Shown piece by piece: positions 15,254-23,254 of a stretch of 58,650 nucleotides of DNA (position 1 is the first letter of the stretch; every line of letters begins with the position of its first letter). The DNA comes from an uncultured Bacteroidales bacterium (GTDB taxonomy: Bacteria; Bacteroidota; Bacteroidia; Bacteroidales; Muribaculaceae), in NCBI GenBank assembly GCA_902760865.1, contig CACWID010000018.1, positions 1-58,650 on the forward strand. Direction: 5' to 3'. The translations under genes were made by a program, and so were the position numbers. The notes beneath the pieces are model-generated. The model was not told the DNA's origin and searched no databases. It was given only the letters and a program-made list of their open reading frames with translations.

Positions 15254-17338
15254 TTATTTTTTCCTTTTTTTGCTTGCCGATTTATAGAGTGCTTTACGCA
15301 GACGGTTGGCAATCTCATTTTCATCATCGGCCAGCTCGTCAAGACCGACCTTCTCGTAGATAGCCTGCAGTTTTTCATGGGGCTCAGGGCGCTTCTTGTC
15401 AGCTTTTGCCGCGCTTTTATAGGCTTTGATTGCGGCAGGGATGTTATGTTGCTGTTCGCGCAGCTGCGCCAGAGTCATGTGTGCCCTATAGCAATTCTTG
15501 TCTATTTCCAGGGCGCGGAGCAATTCCTCTTCGGCTGCCTCTAGCTGGTCAAGCGTCATCAACAGGCGGGCTTTGCCGACAATAGCCTCGATACAGTCCG
15601 GCATAATCCGGATTGCTTTGTTGTAGTTAGCCAGGGCTGAGCGGATTGCAATGTCATCAAGACGCATGCCATAGGGTTCACTACCCTCTCCCACTACCCC
15701 ACTCTCGTTCATTTCCAGGGCCTGATCGCCCATAGCGGCATATTCCAGCGCCAAATCACAAAGCATTTTCTTCTGGCTTTCAATGACTTGCTTCTGTCGC
15801 TCGATGGTCTTGACGTGTCGTTTGATAACGTTTAACTTAATGGCTATCAACCGTTTGACTGCATCGTTCTGGATGTTGTCTTTGATTTTCATCGCCTCGG
15901 TCAAGCACTTGACGCACTCCTCAAACTCCTGATTATCAAACGCATGCACAGCACGACGATAAAGTTGGTTGGCCCGTTCTTGTTCCATCGCCTCGTTAAG
16001 AATCTGTCGGCTGTTGAATTGCCGGCTGAAGTCAACGACCGCCAGGCTGACGATGATGTCACGTTCGCTCAGCGGCTTCAGCAAGGTGATTCCCTCCAGC
16101 GATGTGCAACGAGACAAAGCCACATAGGTCTGTCCGCCGGTAAAAGCGCCACCCACAAAGTCAAGCACCACATGGTTGAACGTGAGGCCCTGACTCTTGT
16201 GGACCGTCAGTGCCCAAGCGGGTTTCAGGGGAATTTGCATGAAGGTTCCTAACACCTTCTCCTCGACCTTCTTCTCCTTCTCGTTATAGGTATATTGCAT
16301 GTTTTCCCACACCTCGGGCAAAACAGCCATTTCGGCGCCGTCCTCCAGAGCGACAAACACCCTGGCGTCATCAAGCCGAGTCACACGGCCGATGGTACCA
16401 TTGTACCAGCGTCCTTCCTTGTCGTTACGGATGAATATCACCTGTGCGCCCACTTTGAGCACCAGGTCCTTAGCCGTCGGCAAGCTGCTTTCAGGGAAAT
16501 CCTTCTCGATAATTCCCTCATAGTGGCATTCGGGGGTCTTGAGAGCCTGCATGTGCTCATCATTGATGGAATCGACCGTGTCGCGACGGGTGGCCAATGT
16601 GATGGCAAAGTTGTCGTTGAGTTCCTGATAATCAGGGTTGCAGCGCTGATTCAGGCACGCGATGTCAGCACTTGTTGCCCGATTGACACGCACGCGGTCA
16701 AGCAGCGAGATGAATTGGCTATCACTCTGACGATATATCTTCCTTAACTCAACCGATACCAAGTTGATCTGCTCAAAGGCTCGCGCATTGAAGAAAAAGA
16801 AGTTCTTATAGTAACGCCTGAGGATGTCACGCATGTCGGGAGTTATCACCGGTTCGAGCTGGAAGATGTCGCCCACCAGCAGCAACTGCTTGCCGCCGAA
16901 CGGTTCACGCATATTGCCGGAATAAACTCTCAGCACCCGGTCCACAAAATCAATGACATCGGCCCTGACCATCGATATCTCATCGATAATGATGAGCTCC
17001 AGCTCGCGTATGAGCTTCACTTTCTCCTTGGTGTAGCGCAACATCTTGCGCAGGCGCGTGATGTTGGCAATGTCAGGATCGTCGGGGAGCAAAGGTTTGA
17101 AAGGGATCTTGAAGAAGGAGTGCATCGTCTGTCCACCCACATTGACAGCCGCGATACCCGTAGGCGCCAATACCACGAGTTTCTTCTTGGTATTGGCACG
17201 GATATATTTCAGGAACGTGCTCTTGCCCGTTCCCGCCTTGCCAGTGAGGAAAACCGAGCGGTTCGTCTTGCGCAGCACAGCCCAGGCGTCCTGAAACTCC
17301 GGGTTGTCCAGATCAATATTAGTCAAGTCGTCAGCCAC
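15254..17338 (-). CDS. Pif1-like superfamily 1B helicase with C-terminal TPR-type repeats (694 aa)
   Basis: The helicase core occupies about residues 1-440. Motif I is GKAGTGKST, followed by VLAPTGIAAVNVGGQTMHSFF (the Pif1 signature area), Walker B LIIIDEISMV, LLVGDIFQLEP, and motif VI WALTVHKSQGLTF with VALSRCTSLEG. This matches Bacteroidota Pif1/RecD2-like ATPases that unwind DNA 5' to 3'. From about residue 465 the protein changes to helical pairs, with a coiled stretch near 500-530 and then TPR-like units (AEEELLRALEIDKNCYRAH, AAIKAYKSAAKADKKRPEPH). The tail ends in a Lys-rich segment. It follows lepA by 25 nt on the same strand, suggesting co-transcription. The tail may recruit partners (inference). 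Confidence 0.9.
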   Translation of the reverse strand: MADDLTNIDLDNPEFQDAWAVLRKTNRSVFLTGKAGTGKSTFLKYIRANTKKKLVVLAPTGIAAVNVGGQTMHSFFKIPFKPLLPDDPDIANITRLRKMLRYTKEKVKLIRELELIIIDEISMVRADVIDFVDRVLRVYSGNMREPFGGKQLLLVGDIFQLEPVITPDMRDILRRYYKNFFFFNARAFEQINLVSVELRKIYRQSDSQFISLLDRVRVNRATSADIACLNQRCNPDYQELNDNFAITLATRRDTVDSINDEHMQALKTPECHYEGIIEKDFPESSLPTAKDLVLKVGAQVIFIRNDKEGRWYNGTIGRVTRLDDARVFVALEDGAEMAVLPEVWENMQYTYNEKEKKVEEKVLGTFMQIPLKPAWALTVHKSQGLTFNHVVLDFVGGAFTGGQTYVALSRCTSLEGITLLKPLSERDIIVSLAVVDFSRQFNSRQILNEAMEQERANQLYRRAVHAFDNQEFEECVKCLTEAMKIKDNIQNDAVKRLIAIKLNVIKRHVKTIERQKQVIESQKKMLCDLALEYAAMGDQALEMNESGVVGEGSEPYGMRLDDIAIRSALANYNKAIRIMPDCIEAIVGKARLLMTLDQLEAAEEELLRALEIDKNCYRAHMTLAQLREQQHNIPAAIKAYKSAAKADKKRPEPHEKLQAIYEKVGLDELADDENEIANRLRKALYKSASKKRKK

Positions 17339-17363
17339 GACCCTGCTCTACTGGTTGAGTGGT

Positions 17364-19151
17364 TTAGTCAAGCTTAAGAACGGCAAGGAAGGCCTTCTGT
17401 GGCACTTGAACCGTGCCAATCTGCTTCATTCTCTTCTTGCCCGCCTTCTGTTTCTCGAGCAGTTTGCGCTTACGGCTGACGTCACCGCCGTAGCACTTAG
17501 CAGTCACGTCCTTACGAACCTGCTTGACGGTCTCGCGGGCGATGATTTTTGCTCCGATGGCAGCCTGGATGGCAATGTCGTACTGCTGACGCGGAATCAG
17601 TTCCTTGAGTTTCTCACACATGCGTCGTCCGAGTGACACAGCGTTGTCCACATGAGTCAGCGTGCTCAACGCATCTACCGGCTGGCCGTTAAGCAGAATA
17701 TCCAGCTTGATGAGCTTGGACTCGCGATAGCCGTTGATGTAATAGTCAAACGAGGCATAGCCCTTACTGATGCTCTTCAGCTTGTCGTAGAAGTCAATGA
17801 CGATCTCGCCCAGCGGGATGTCAAAGGTCAATTCCAGACGGTTACCCGAGATGTATTCCTGCTTGACCAACTCGCCGCGCTTGGACAGACACAACGTGAT
17901 GATGGGGCCCATGAACTCGCTCTGGGTGATGATTGATGCCCGGATGTAGGGTTCTTCAATCCTCTCGATGATAGCGATGTCGGGCAGTCCGGCGGGATTG
18001 TGGACCTCGGTCATGCCGCCCTTCTTGTCATAGACCTTATAAGAAACGTTGGGGACGGTCGTAATGACCTCCATATTGAATTCGCGGCTCAGGCGCTCCT
18101 GCACAATCTCCATGTGCAACAGTCCCAGGAAGCCACAGCGGAAGCCGAAGCCCAGAGCTACCGACGACTCGGGAGTAAACGTCAGGGCCGCATCATTAAG
18201 CTGCAGCTTCTCGAGCGAAGCGCGAAGGTTCTCGAAGTCCTCAGGGTCAATGGGATATACACCGGCAAACACCATCGGCTTCACCTCCTGGAAACCCTCG
18301 ATGGCCGATTCACACGGGCGTTGCACATGGGTAATCGTATCACCCACACGCACCTCGGTCGAGTTCTTGATACCCGAAATAATATAGCCCACATTGCCAG
18401 TCGAGAGACGGTCACACGGCTGCTGGCGCAGCTTGAGCACGCCCAGTTCATCGACATTATACTCCTTCTGGGTATTGACAAACTTCACGAAGTCGCCCTT
18501 GGCAATCGATCCGTTCAAAATCTTGAAATAGACGATGATGCCGCGGAAGGAATTGAACACCGAGTCAAAAATCAACGCCTGCAGCGGAGCCTCAGGGTCG
18601 CCCTCAGGAGCAGGTACCCTGTCCACGATGGCATCGAGGATGGCAGGCACGCCCTCACCGGTGCGCGCACTGCATCGGATGATATCGCCCGGGTCGCAGC
18701 CCAGCAGTTCCACGATCTCGTCCTCTACCTCGTCGGGATGTGCGCTGTCCATGTCAATCTTGTTGATGACAGGGATGATTTCCAAGCCGTTATCAATGGC
18801 CATATAGAGGTTGGAAATGGTCTGGGCCTGCACGCCCTGGGTGGCATCCACAACGAGAAGCGCACCCTCACAGGCTGCAATCGAGCGAGACACCTCATAG
18901 GAGAAGTCCACGTGTCCCGGAGTGTCAATCAGGTTGAGGGTGTATTTCGAACCGTCCTTCACATAGTCCATCTGGATGGCATGGCTCTTGATGGTGATGC
19001 CACGCTCGCGCTCCAGGTCCATGTCGTCAAGCACCTGGGCCTGCATATCCTTGCCGGCGACGGTGTTGGTATATTCCAACAGACGGTCTGCCAGTGTGCT
19101 CTTGCCGTGGTCGATGTGCGCCACGATACAGAAGTTGCGTATTGTCTTCAT
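17364..19151 (-). CDS. lepA: Elongation factor 4 (LepA), ribosomal back-translocase GTPase
   Basis: The start at 19151 gives 595 aa, the usual family length, beginning [19 protein letters not shown]; an in-frame ATG 26 codons upstream adds residues foreign to the family and lies over the promoter. G motifs: AHIDHGKST (G1), RGITI (G2), DTPGH (G3), NKID (G4). The LepA-specific C-terminal domain follows, with [18 protein letters not shown] near the end. EF4 binds stalled ribosomes in the cytoplasm and influences translocation and subunit assembly. It is first in a probable two-gene unit with the Pif1-like helicase. Confidence 0.97.
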   Translation of the reverse strand: MKTIRNFCIVAHIDHGKSTLADRLLEYTNTVAGKDMQAQVLDDMDLERERGITIKSHAIQMDYVKDGSKYTLNLIDTPGHVDFSYEVSRSIAACEGALLVVDATQGVQAQTISNLYMAIDNGLEIIPVINKIDMDSAHPDEVEDEIVELLGCDPGDIIRCSARTGEGVPAILDAIVDRVPAPEGDPEAPLQALIFDSVFNSFRGIIVYFKILNGSIAKGDFVKFVNTQKEYNVDELGVLKLRQQPCDRLSTGNVGYIISGIKNSTEVRVGDTITHVQRPCESAIEGFQEVKPMVFAGVYPIDPEDFENLRASLEKLQLNDAALTFTPESSVALGFGFRCGFLGLLHMEIVQERLSREFNMEVITTVPNVSYKVYDKKGGMTEVHNPAGLPDIAIIERIEEPYIRASIITQSEFMGPIITLCLSKRGELVKQEYISGNRLELTFDIPLGEIVIDFYDKLKSISKGYASFDYYINGYRESKLIKLDILLNGQPVDALSTLTHVDNAVSLGRRMCEKLKELIPRQQYDIAIQAAIGAKIIARETVKQVRKDVTAKCYGGDVSRKRKLLEKQKAGKKRMKQIGTVQVPQKAFLAVLKLD

Positions 19152-19176
19152 TTTGTCCTTTTCTTTCTTTGGAGTG

Positions 19177-19184
19177 CAAAGATA
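19177..19184 (-). promoter_or_regulatory. Putative -7 element (TATCTTTG) of lepA
   Basis: TATCTTTG on the minus strand, 25 nt upstream of the chosen lepA start. At N19 spacing the -33 position has TTTA (19204-19207), one base off TTTG. Its location supports the shorter lepA start. Confidence 0.5.
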
Positions 19185-19279
19185 GTCATTTTTTTCCACA
19201 CTATAAATATATTGGCACGGTGACCCCATTTTTTTGCCTCAGCCCACTGGGCATACAAGTGAATATCAGTGCATCATCA

Positions 19280-19310
19280 TTTGATATTGGAGAAATGTTT
19301 ATTACCTTTG
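19280..19310 (+). promoter_or_regulatory. Bacteroidota promoter of the fucosidase gene
   Basis: TTTG (19280-19283), 19 nt, TACCTTTG (19303-19310): an exact fit to the -33/-7 consensus, 27 nt before the ATG at 19338. Confidence 0.75.
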
Positions 19311-19337
19311 TGGCGTAATAATGATTAAGATTTGACT

Positions 19338-20801
19338 ATGCAACACCGTTTATTGATTTTTGCGTTCTTGTTGGCAGCATTAACGGCCATGGCCGATAAC
19401 AACAAGGCGCCCGAGCCCTGTGGCCCGCTGCCCACGCAGCAGCAGGTCGAGTGGCAGCAGATGGAGACCTATGCCTTTATTCACTTCGGTCCCAATACTT
19501 TCAACGACAAGGAATGGGGCTATGGCGACGCGCCGGCCTCCTCATTCAACCCCACGCGTCTCGACTGCGAGCAGTGGGTACAGACGTTGGTCAAAGCGGG
19601 CATGAAGGGCGTCATCCTCACGTGCAAGCACCATGACGGCTTCTGCCTGTGGCCCAGCAGGTTTACCGACTACAGCGTTGCCAGTTCGCCTTACAAGGGC
19701 GGCAAGGGCGACGTCGTGGGCGAGTTGTCCAAGGCCTGCAAGAAGTACGGCATCAAGTTCGGCGTGTATCTGTCACCGTGGGACCGCCATCAGGCCACCT
19801 ACGGCACACCCGAGTACGTCCAGTATTACTACAACCAGCTCGAGGAGCTGATGACGCAGTATGGCGACGTCTTTGAGGTCTGGTTTGACGGCGCCAACGG
19901 CGGTGACGGCTGGTATGGCGGCGCAAGCGAGAAACGCCAGATTGACCGCAGCACCTACTATAACTATCCCAAGGCCTGGGGCATCGTCAACCGCTTGCAG
20001 CCTGGGGCCGTCATCTTCTCGGACGGCGGGCCAGGATGCCGCTGGGTGGGCAACGAGAAGGGCTTTGCCAACCCGACGAACTGGGCCTTCCTGCGTGATG
20101 GCGTGGTCTATCCCGGCTATCCCGACTACGAGGAATTACAGTCGGGCCATGCCGACGGCGACGTGTGGTGTGCCAGCGAGTGCAACACCAGCATCCGTCC
20201 GGGGTGGTTCTACCACGAGAACGAGGACGACAAGGTCAAGAGTGTTGAGCACTTGACTGACCTCTACTATCGCAGCGTTGGCCACAACGGCACTTTCCTG
20301 TTGAACTTCCCGGTCAATCGTGACGGACTCATCCACCCCACCGACTCAGCCCGCATTATCGAATGGCATGAGCGTATCAGCCGCGAACTGGGAACTAATT
20401 TGCTGAATGGTGCTAAATTCAGTGCCAGCGAGACGCGAAACAAGGCCTTCGCTCCTTCCAAGATGGGTGACGGCGTCTGGGAAACCTACTGGGCACCAAA
20501 GGACGGAACCACCGCTGCCGACATCATCATCAAGACCAAGAAGGACGTCACCCTCGACTGCATGATGATCCAGGAATACATCCCCCTGGGACAGCGCGTC
20601 AAGGAATTTGTCATCGAGTACAAGACCTGCTGCGGCAACTGGGTTCCCGTGATTGTGGACGAGGAGACGACGACCATCGGCTATAAGCGCCTCGTGCGCT
20701 TCAATGAGAAGACGGCCAGCGAGTGGCGCATCCGCATCCTGGATGCCCGCGCCTGCCCTTGCATCAATAATGTCGAGGGGTTTTATAGGAATGGGCTTTA
20801 G
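19338..20801 (+). CDS. Alpha-L-fucosidase, glycoside hydrolase family 29, with C-terminal discoidin-like domain
   Basis: The protein has 487 aa from the ATG at 19338 (an in-frame TTG two codons upstream is less likely). A signal peptide ends near AMAD, so the enzyme is exported. The catalytic TIM barrel covers about 25-345: FIHFGPNTF, LTCKHHDGFCLWPS, KFGVYLSPWDRH, and VWFDGANG, whose Asp184 is at the position of the GH29 nucleophile. Residues about 350-487 form a beta-sandwich like an F5/8 type C module (LNGAKFSASETRNKAF). GH29 enzymes release fucose from mucin and other host or plant glycans. The gene has its own promoter and is followed by a heptamer array and a DUF1963 gene. Confidence 0.93.
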   Translation: MQHRLLIFAFLLAALTAMADNNKAPEPCGPLPTQQQVEWQQMETYAFIHFGPNTFNDKEWGYGDAPASSFNPTRLDCEQWVQTLVKAGMKGVILTCKHHDGFCLWPSRFTDYSVASSPYKGGKGDVVGELSKACKKYGIKFGVYLSPWDRHQATYGTPEYVQYYYNQLEELMTQYGDVFEVWFDGANGGDGWYGGASEKRQIDRSTYYNYPKAWGIVNRLQPGAVIFSDGGPGCRWVGNEKGFANPTNWAFLRDGVVYPGYPDYEELQSGHADGDVWCASECNTSIRPGWFYHENEDDKVKSVEHLTDLYYRSVGHNGTFLLNFPVNRDGLIHPTDSARIIEWHERISRELGTNLLNGAKFSASETRNKAFAPSKMGDGVWETYWAPKDGTTAADIIIKTKKDVTLDCMMIQEYIPLGQRVKEFVIEYKTCCGNWVPVIVDEETTTIGYKRLVRFNEKTASEWRIRILDARACPCINNVEGFYRNGL

Positions 20802-20832
20802 ACTTTAGATTTTAGGCTTTAGACCTTAGGGA
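20798..20832 (+). repeat. Heptamer array TTAGNNN x5 starting in the fucosidase stop codon
   Basis: Units are TTAGACT, TTAGATT, TTAGGCT, TTAGACC, TTAGGGA with exact 7-nt period. The TAG of the first unit is the fucosidase stop codon, as in the array at 6752-6779. Confidence 0.85.
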
Positions 20833-20844
20833 TTTGATATTGAT

Positions 20845-21681
20845 ATGGCAAACGTGAGTGAACTGGCATTGAAGATTGCTGATGAGATTACACATCGGAC
20901 CAGCTGCGAGCATTACAGGCTGGTGCTGAACGAGGAACGTGTGCCCGACATCACGGGCAGCAAGATTGGCGGCAAACCATATTGGCCTGCTGAAAAGGAG
21001 TTTCCCGTTGATCATCAGGGACAGAAGATGCTGATGTTGATGCAGGTGAACTGTGCCGAGGCCGGCCTGCAGGCGCCTCTGCCCGAGCAGGGCATCCTGC
21101 AGTGGTTCATCAGCACGGATCCAGAACGGATGTACGGCTGCCGCGGCAACTTCTGTGATGACGGCAGCACCGTAGCCATCGTGTATCACGAGCAAGTGAC
21201 AGAGTGTGCCACACCTGCCGATGCGCCCACCCATGACGCAGTGGACGAGATGCGCACGCCCGTGAAGCGCGAAGTGGCCATCGACGTCATGCCAGAGCAG
21301 ACATCGATGGGCGTGAATGACGGGCACTTCAACCGCCTGTTCTTTGACATCGTCAAGGAAATCACGGGCGAAGAACACTCCGACAAGATGTGGTATCAAT
21401 ACCTCAGCAACGACGACTGCCTGCACTTCGAGCAACAGCTGGGCATGAAGCGGCCCCGCCATCAGATGCTCGGCTACCCGGTCTATTCCCAGGACGAGGT
21501 GCGCCGTGACCTCGAGGCTCACGATACGCTCCTGTTCCAGCTGGATTCGCAGTTCTCCAACTCCGGAAACGGGGAGCTGGTGATGTGGGGAGACATGGGC
21601 GGAGGCTACATCTTCATCAGCCACGACGACCTCGTCGCCCGTGACTTCAGCCGCCCCTATTACTGCTGGGACTGCGGGTAA
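20845..21681 (+). CDS. DUF1963 / YwqG-family protein (278 aa)
   Basis: No signal peptide; cytoplasmic. The family pattern is clear: GSKIGGKPYWPAEKEFP near the N-terminus, LMLMQVNCAEA, GILQWFIS, a central region rich in His and acidic residues, MLGYPVYSQDEVR, and a C-terminal LFQLDSQ then WGDMGGGYIFISHDDL, which in YwqG-like proteins resembles SMI1/KNR4-type folds. The biochemical function of DUF1963 is not established; some relatives occur near toxin-immunity loci, but nothing here suggests that. It lies 43 nt after the fucosidase and may share its transcript. Confidence 0.85.
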   Translation: MANVSELALKIADEITHRTSCEHYRLVLNEERVPDITGSKIGGKPYWPAEKEFPVDHQGQKMLMLMQVNCAEAGLQAPLPEQGILQWFISTDPERMYGCRGNFCDDGSTVAIVYHEQVTECATPADAPTHDAVDEMRTPVKREVAIDVMPEQTSMGVNDGHFNRLFFDIVKEITGEEHSDKMWYQYLSNDDCLHFEQQLGMKRPRHQMLGYPVYSQDEVRRDLEAHDTLLFQLDSQFSNSGNGELVMWGDMGGGYIFISHDDLVARDFSRPYYCWDCG

Positions 21682-21716
21682 TAAATCACCCGGAAATCAA
21701 CAGCCACAATCACACG

Positions 21717-21757
21717 AATGCCCATAAATGGTCCATGAATGATCATCTATGGGCATT
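21717..21757. terminator. Hairpin between convergent genes, probable bidirectional terminator
   Basis: Perfect arms AATGCCCATA (21717-21726) and TATGGGCATT (21748-21757) around a 21-nt loop, followed by TGCTTTACT on the plus strand. It sits between the convergent DUF1963 and protease genes. Confidence 0.6.
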
Positions 21758-21778
21758 TGCTTTACTAGCTCTTTCTCA

Positions 21779-23086
21779 CTAGTGGTTGCCAGAGAGGAGA
21801 TGGTTGATGAGGGCGGTCACGTCAGCAATGGTGACTTTGTTGTCCTCATCGACATCGCAGGCGGGGTTATCTAGTGAGGACTGACGCAGGATGTTGTTGA
21901 TGAGGGTGGTGACGTCGGCGATGGTGAGTCGGCCGTCACCATCGACATCGCCCTTGAGGATCTGGGGTTCTTTGGGATAGAGGCCGACGTACATGGCCTG
22001 CCAGTCGTCGTAGGTGTATTCGCGGACCGCAAGAATCTCGAGGTCAAAAAAGCCATTCTCGATGCCGAACCAGCCCCAGTTGACATGCACAAGACCGTTC
22101 TCGTCATAGCCGTCGAGGATGAAGTTATGGCCGGCAATGATGAACTCAGCCATGTTGATGTCCTTCGCCGAATAGAAGATGGGATGTCCTGCCGAGAGTT
22201 CGGCATAGACCATCTCCATCCAAGTGGGCTCGTCGTAGTTGGTGCGGGCTACATAATGGGCCGTGTCGTTGTAGCCGAAGTTGTCGATAAAGGCCCTGAC
22301 GAGGTTGGCATCGGTCGTGCCGCCGCCAAGGTAGTTCCAGGTGGTCTTGGCCGCAACGCCACAGTGATAGCACAGTTCAGCCACGGCATAGCCCTGTGCC
22401 GCAGTGTAGTCACCCTGATAGTCATCAATCATATTGTCCCAGTCATAGGTCGCAGCAGCAAAGTCCACCGAAAGGGTCACGCTAGCCTGGTCATACTTGA
22501 CATCTACCGACCCCGATCCGATGCCATGCTTGGGGTACTTGTAGTAGTACATGTACTGGGCCATCGCTGCAGGTCCGCAGCCGAGAGAGTAATGTCCAGA
22601 GTCAGGCTGATAGGTGCCATACAGGCTGCCGTCGGACACATAACGGTCGAATGGGCACATGAACTTGAACGGCTCACGCTGTCCCCACAGGGACGTCAAG
22701 AGCGGGTCCACATGGCTGGCAAAACGCGTCGTGTCGGGCTTGGTGACGGTCAAACGGGGAGCATCGACCCGTGCCAAACGCTTGGTGACGGCATTGAGCC
22801 ACCATTTGAGGCCGGGGTTATCACTATCAAGCGAAAACTTCCCATCAGGAGAATAGGCCAACAACGCCGGGAAACGGTCATCACTGGCCATGACGGCATA
22901 ACCGCCAGCCGGACGCCCATAGACCTCCAATCCGTGGTAGGACGCGACATGGCGCAACGATCCCGATGAGCGGGCATTCAAGACTGTGCCCGCCTGGGCG
23001 CGCAACTGGGCGTCAGAACGGACACCAGCCAACGACAACAAAGCTATCGCCGCAAGCAACAAAAACATAATTCCACTTTTCTTCAT
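21779..23086 (-). CDS. Streptopain-like C10 cysteine protease with C-terminal dockerin-like repeats (435 aa)
   Basis: A signal peptide (1-26) and an inhibitory-type propeptide (about 27-125) precede the C10 catalytic domain. The nucleophile lies in HYSLGCGPAAMAQYM (Cys170) and the catalytic His in IIAGHNFILDGY (His320), followed by HVNWGWFG, as in SpeB and interpain. Residues about 375-433 carry two calcium-loop repeats, GDVDGDGRLTIADVTTLI and CDVDEDNKVTIADVTALI, the dockerin type I pattern. C10 proteases are secreted and cut host or bacterial proteins. The dockerin may anchor the enzyme to a cohesin-bearing protein elsewhere, or serve only as a calcium-stabilised tail. A good promoter lies upstream. 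Confidence 0.92.
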   Translation of the reverse strand: MKKSGIMFLLLAAIALLSLAGVRSDAQLRAQAGTVLNARSSGSLRHVASYHGLEVYGRPAGGYAVMASDDRFPALLAYSPDGKFSLDSDNPGLKWWLNAVTKRLARVDAPRLTVTKPDTTRFASHVDPLLTSLWGQREPFKFMCPFDRYVSDGSLYGTYQPDSGHYSLGCGPAAMAQYMYYYKYPKHGIGSGSVDVKYDQASVTLSVDFAAATYDWDNMIDDYQGDYTAAQGYAVAELCYHCGVAAKTTWNYLGGGTTDANLVRAFIDNFGYNDTAHYVARTNYDEPTWMEMVYAELSAGHPIFYSAKDINMAEFIIAGHNFILDGYDENGLVHVNWGWFGIENGFFDLEILAVREYTYDDWQAMYVGLYPKEPQILKGDVDGDGRLTIADVTTLINNILRQSSLDNPACDVDEDNKVTIADVTALINHLLSGNH

Positions 23087-23123
23087 TTTTCATCCACAAT
23101 AAAAGTAAACATGATAAATTGCG

Positions 23124-23155
23124 CAAAAATAAACATAACAAATGAATAAATCAAA
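23124..23155 (-). promoter_or_regulatory. Bacteroidota promoter of the C10 protease gene
   Basis: On the minus strand TTTG, 20 nt, TATTTTTG; the -7 element ends 37 nt before the start codon. Confidence 0.65.
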
Positions 23156-23177
23156 TAAATCATGTCAATCACCCGAT

Positions 23178-23216
23178 AAATAAAGTGTGTCCTGCCTATA
23201 TCACGACAGGACACAC
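23178..23216 (-). terminator. Terminator of nrdJ
   Basis: Perfect arms GTGTGTCCTG (23185-23194) and CAGGACACAC (23207-23216) with a 12-nt loop; on the minus strand the stem is followed by TTTATTTAT. It lies about 40 nt past the nrdJ stop. Confidence 0.75.
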
Positions 23217-23254
23217 CAGAGTATGACTATTTGCCTTGCACATTAATCGTTCTG

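Noticed and set aside
19152-19229. Upstream start for lepA adding 26 residues
   Set aside because: The extra residues are foreign to the family and the region holds the -7 element; the start at 19151 matches EF4 length.
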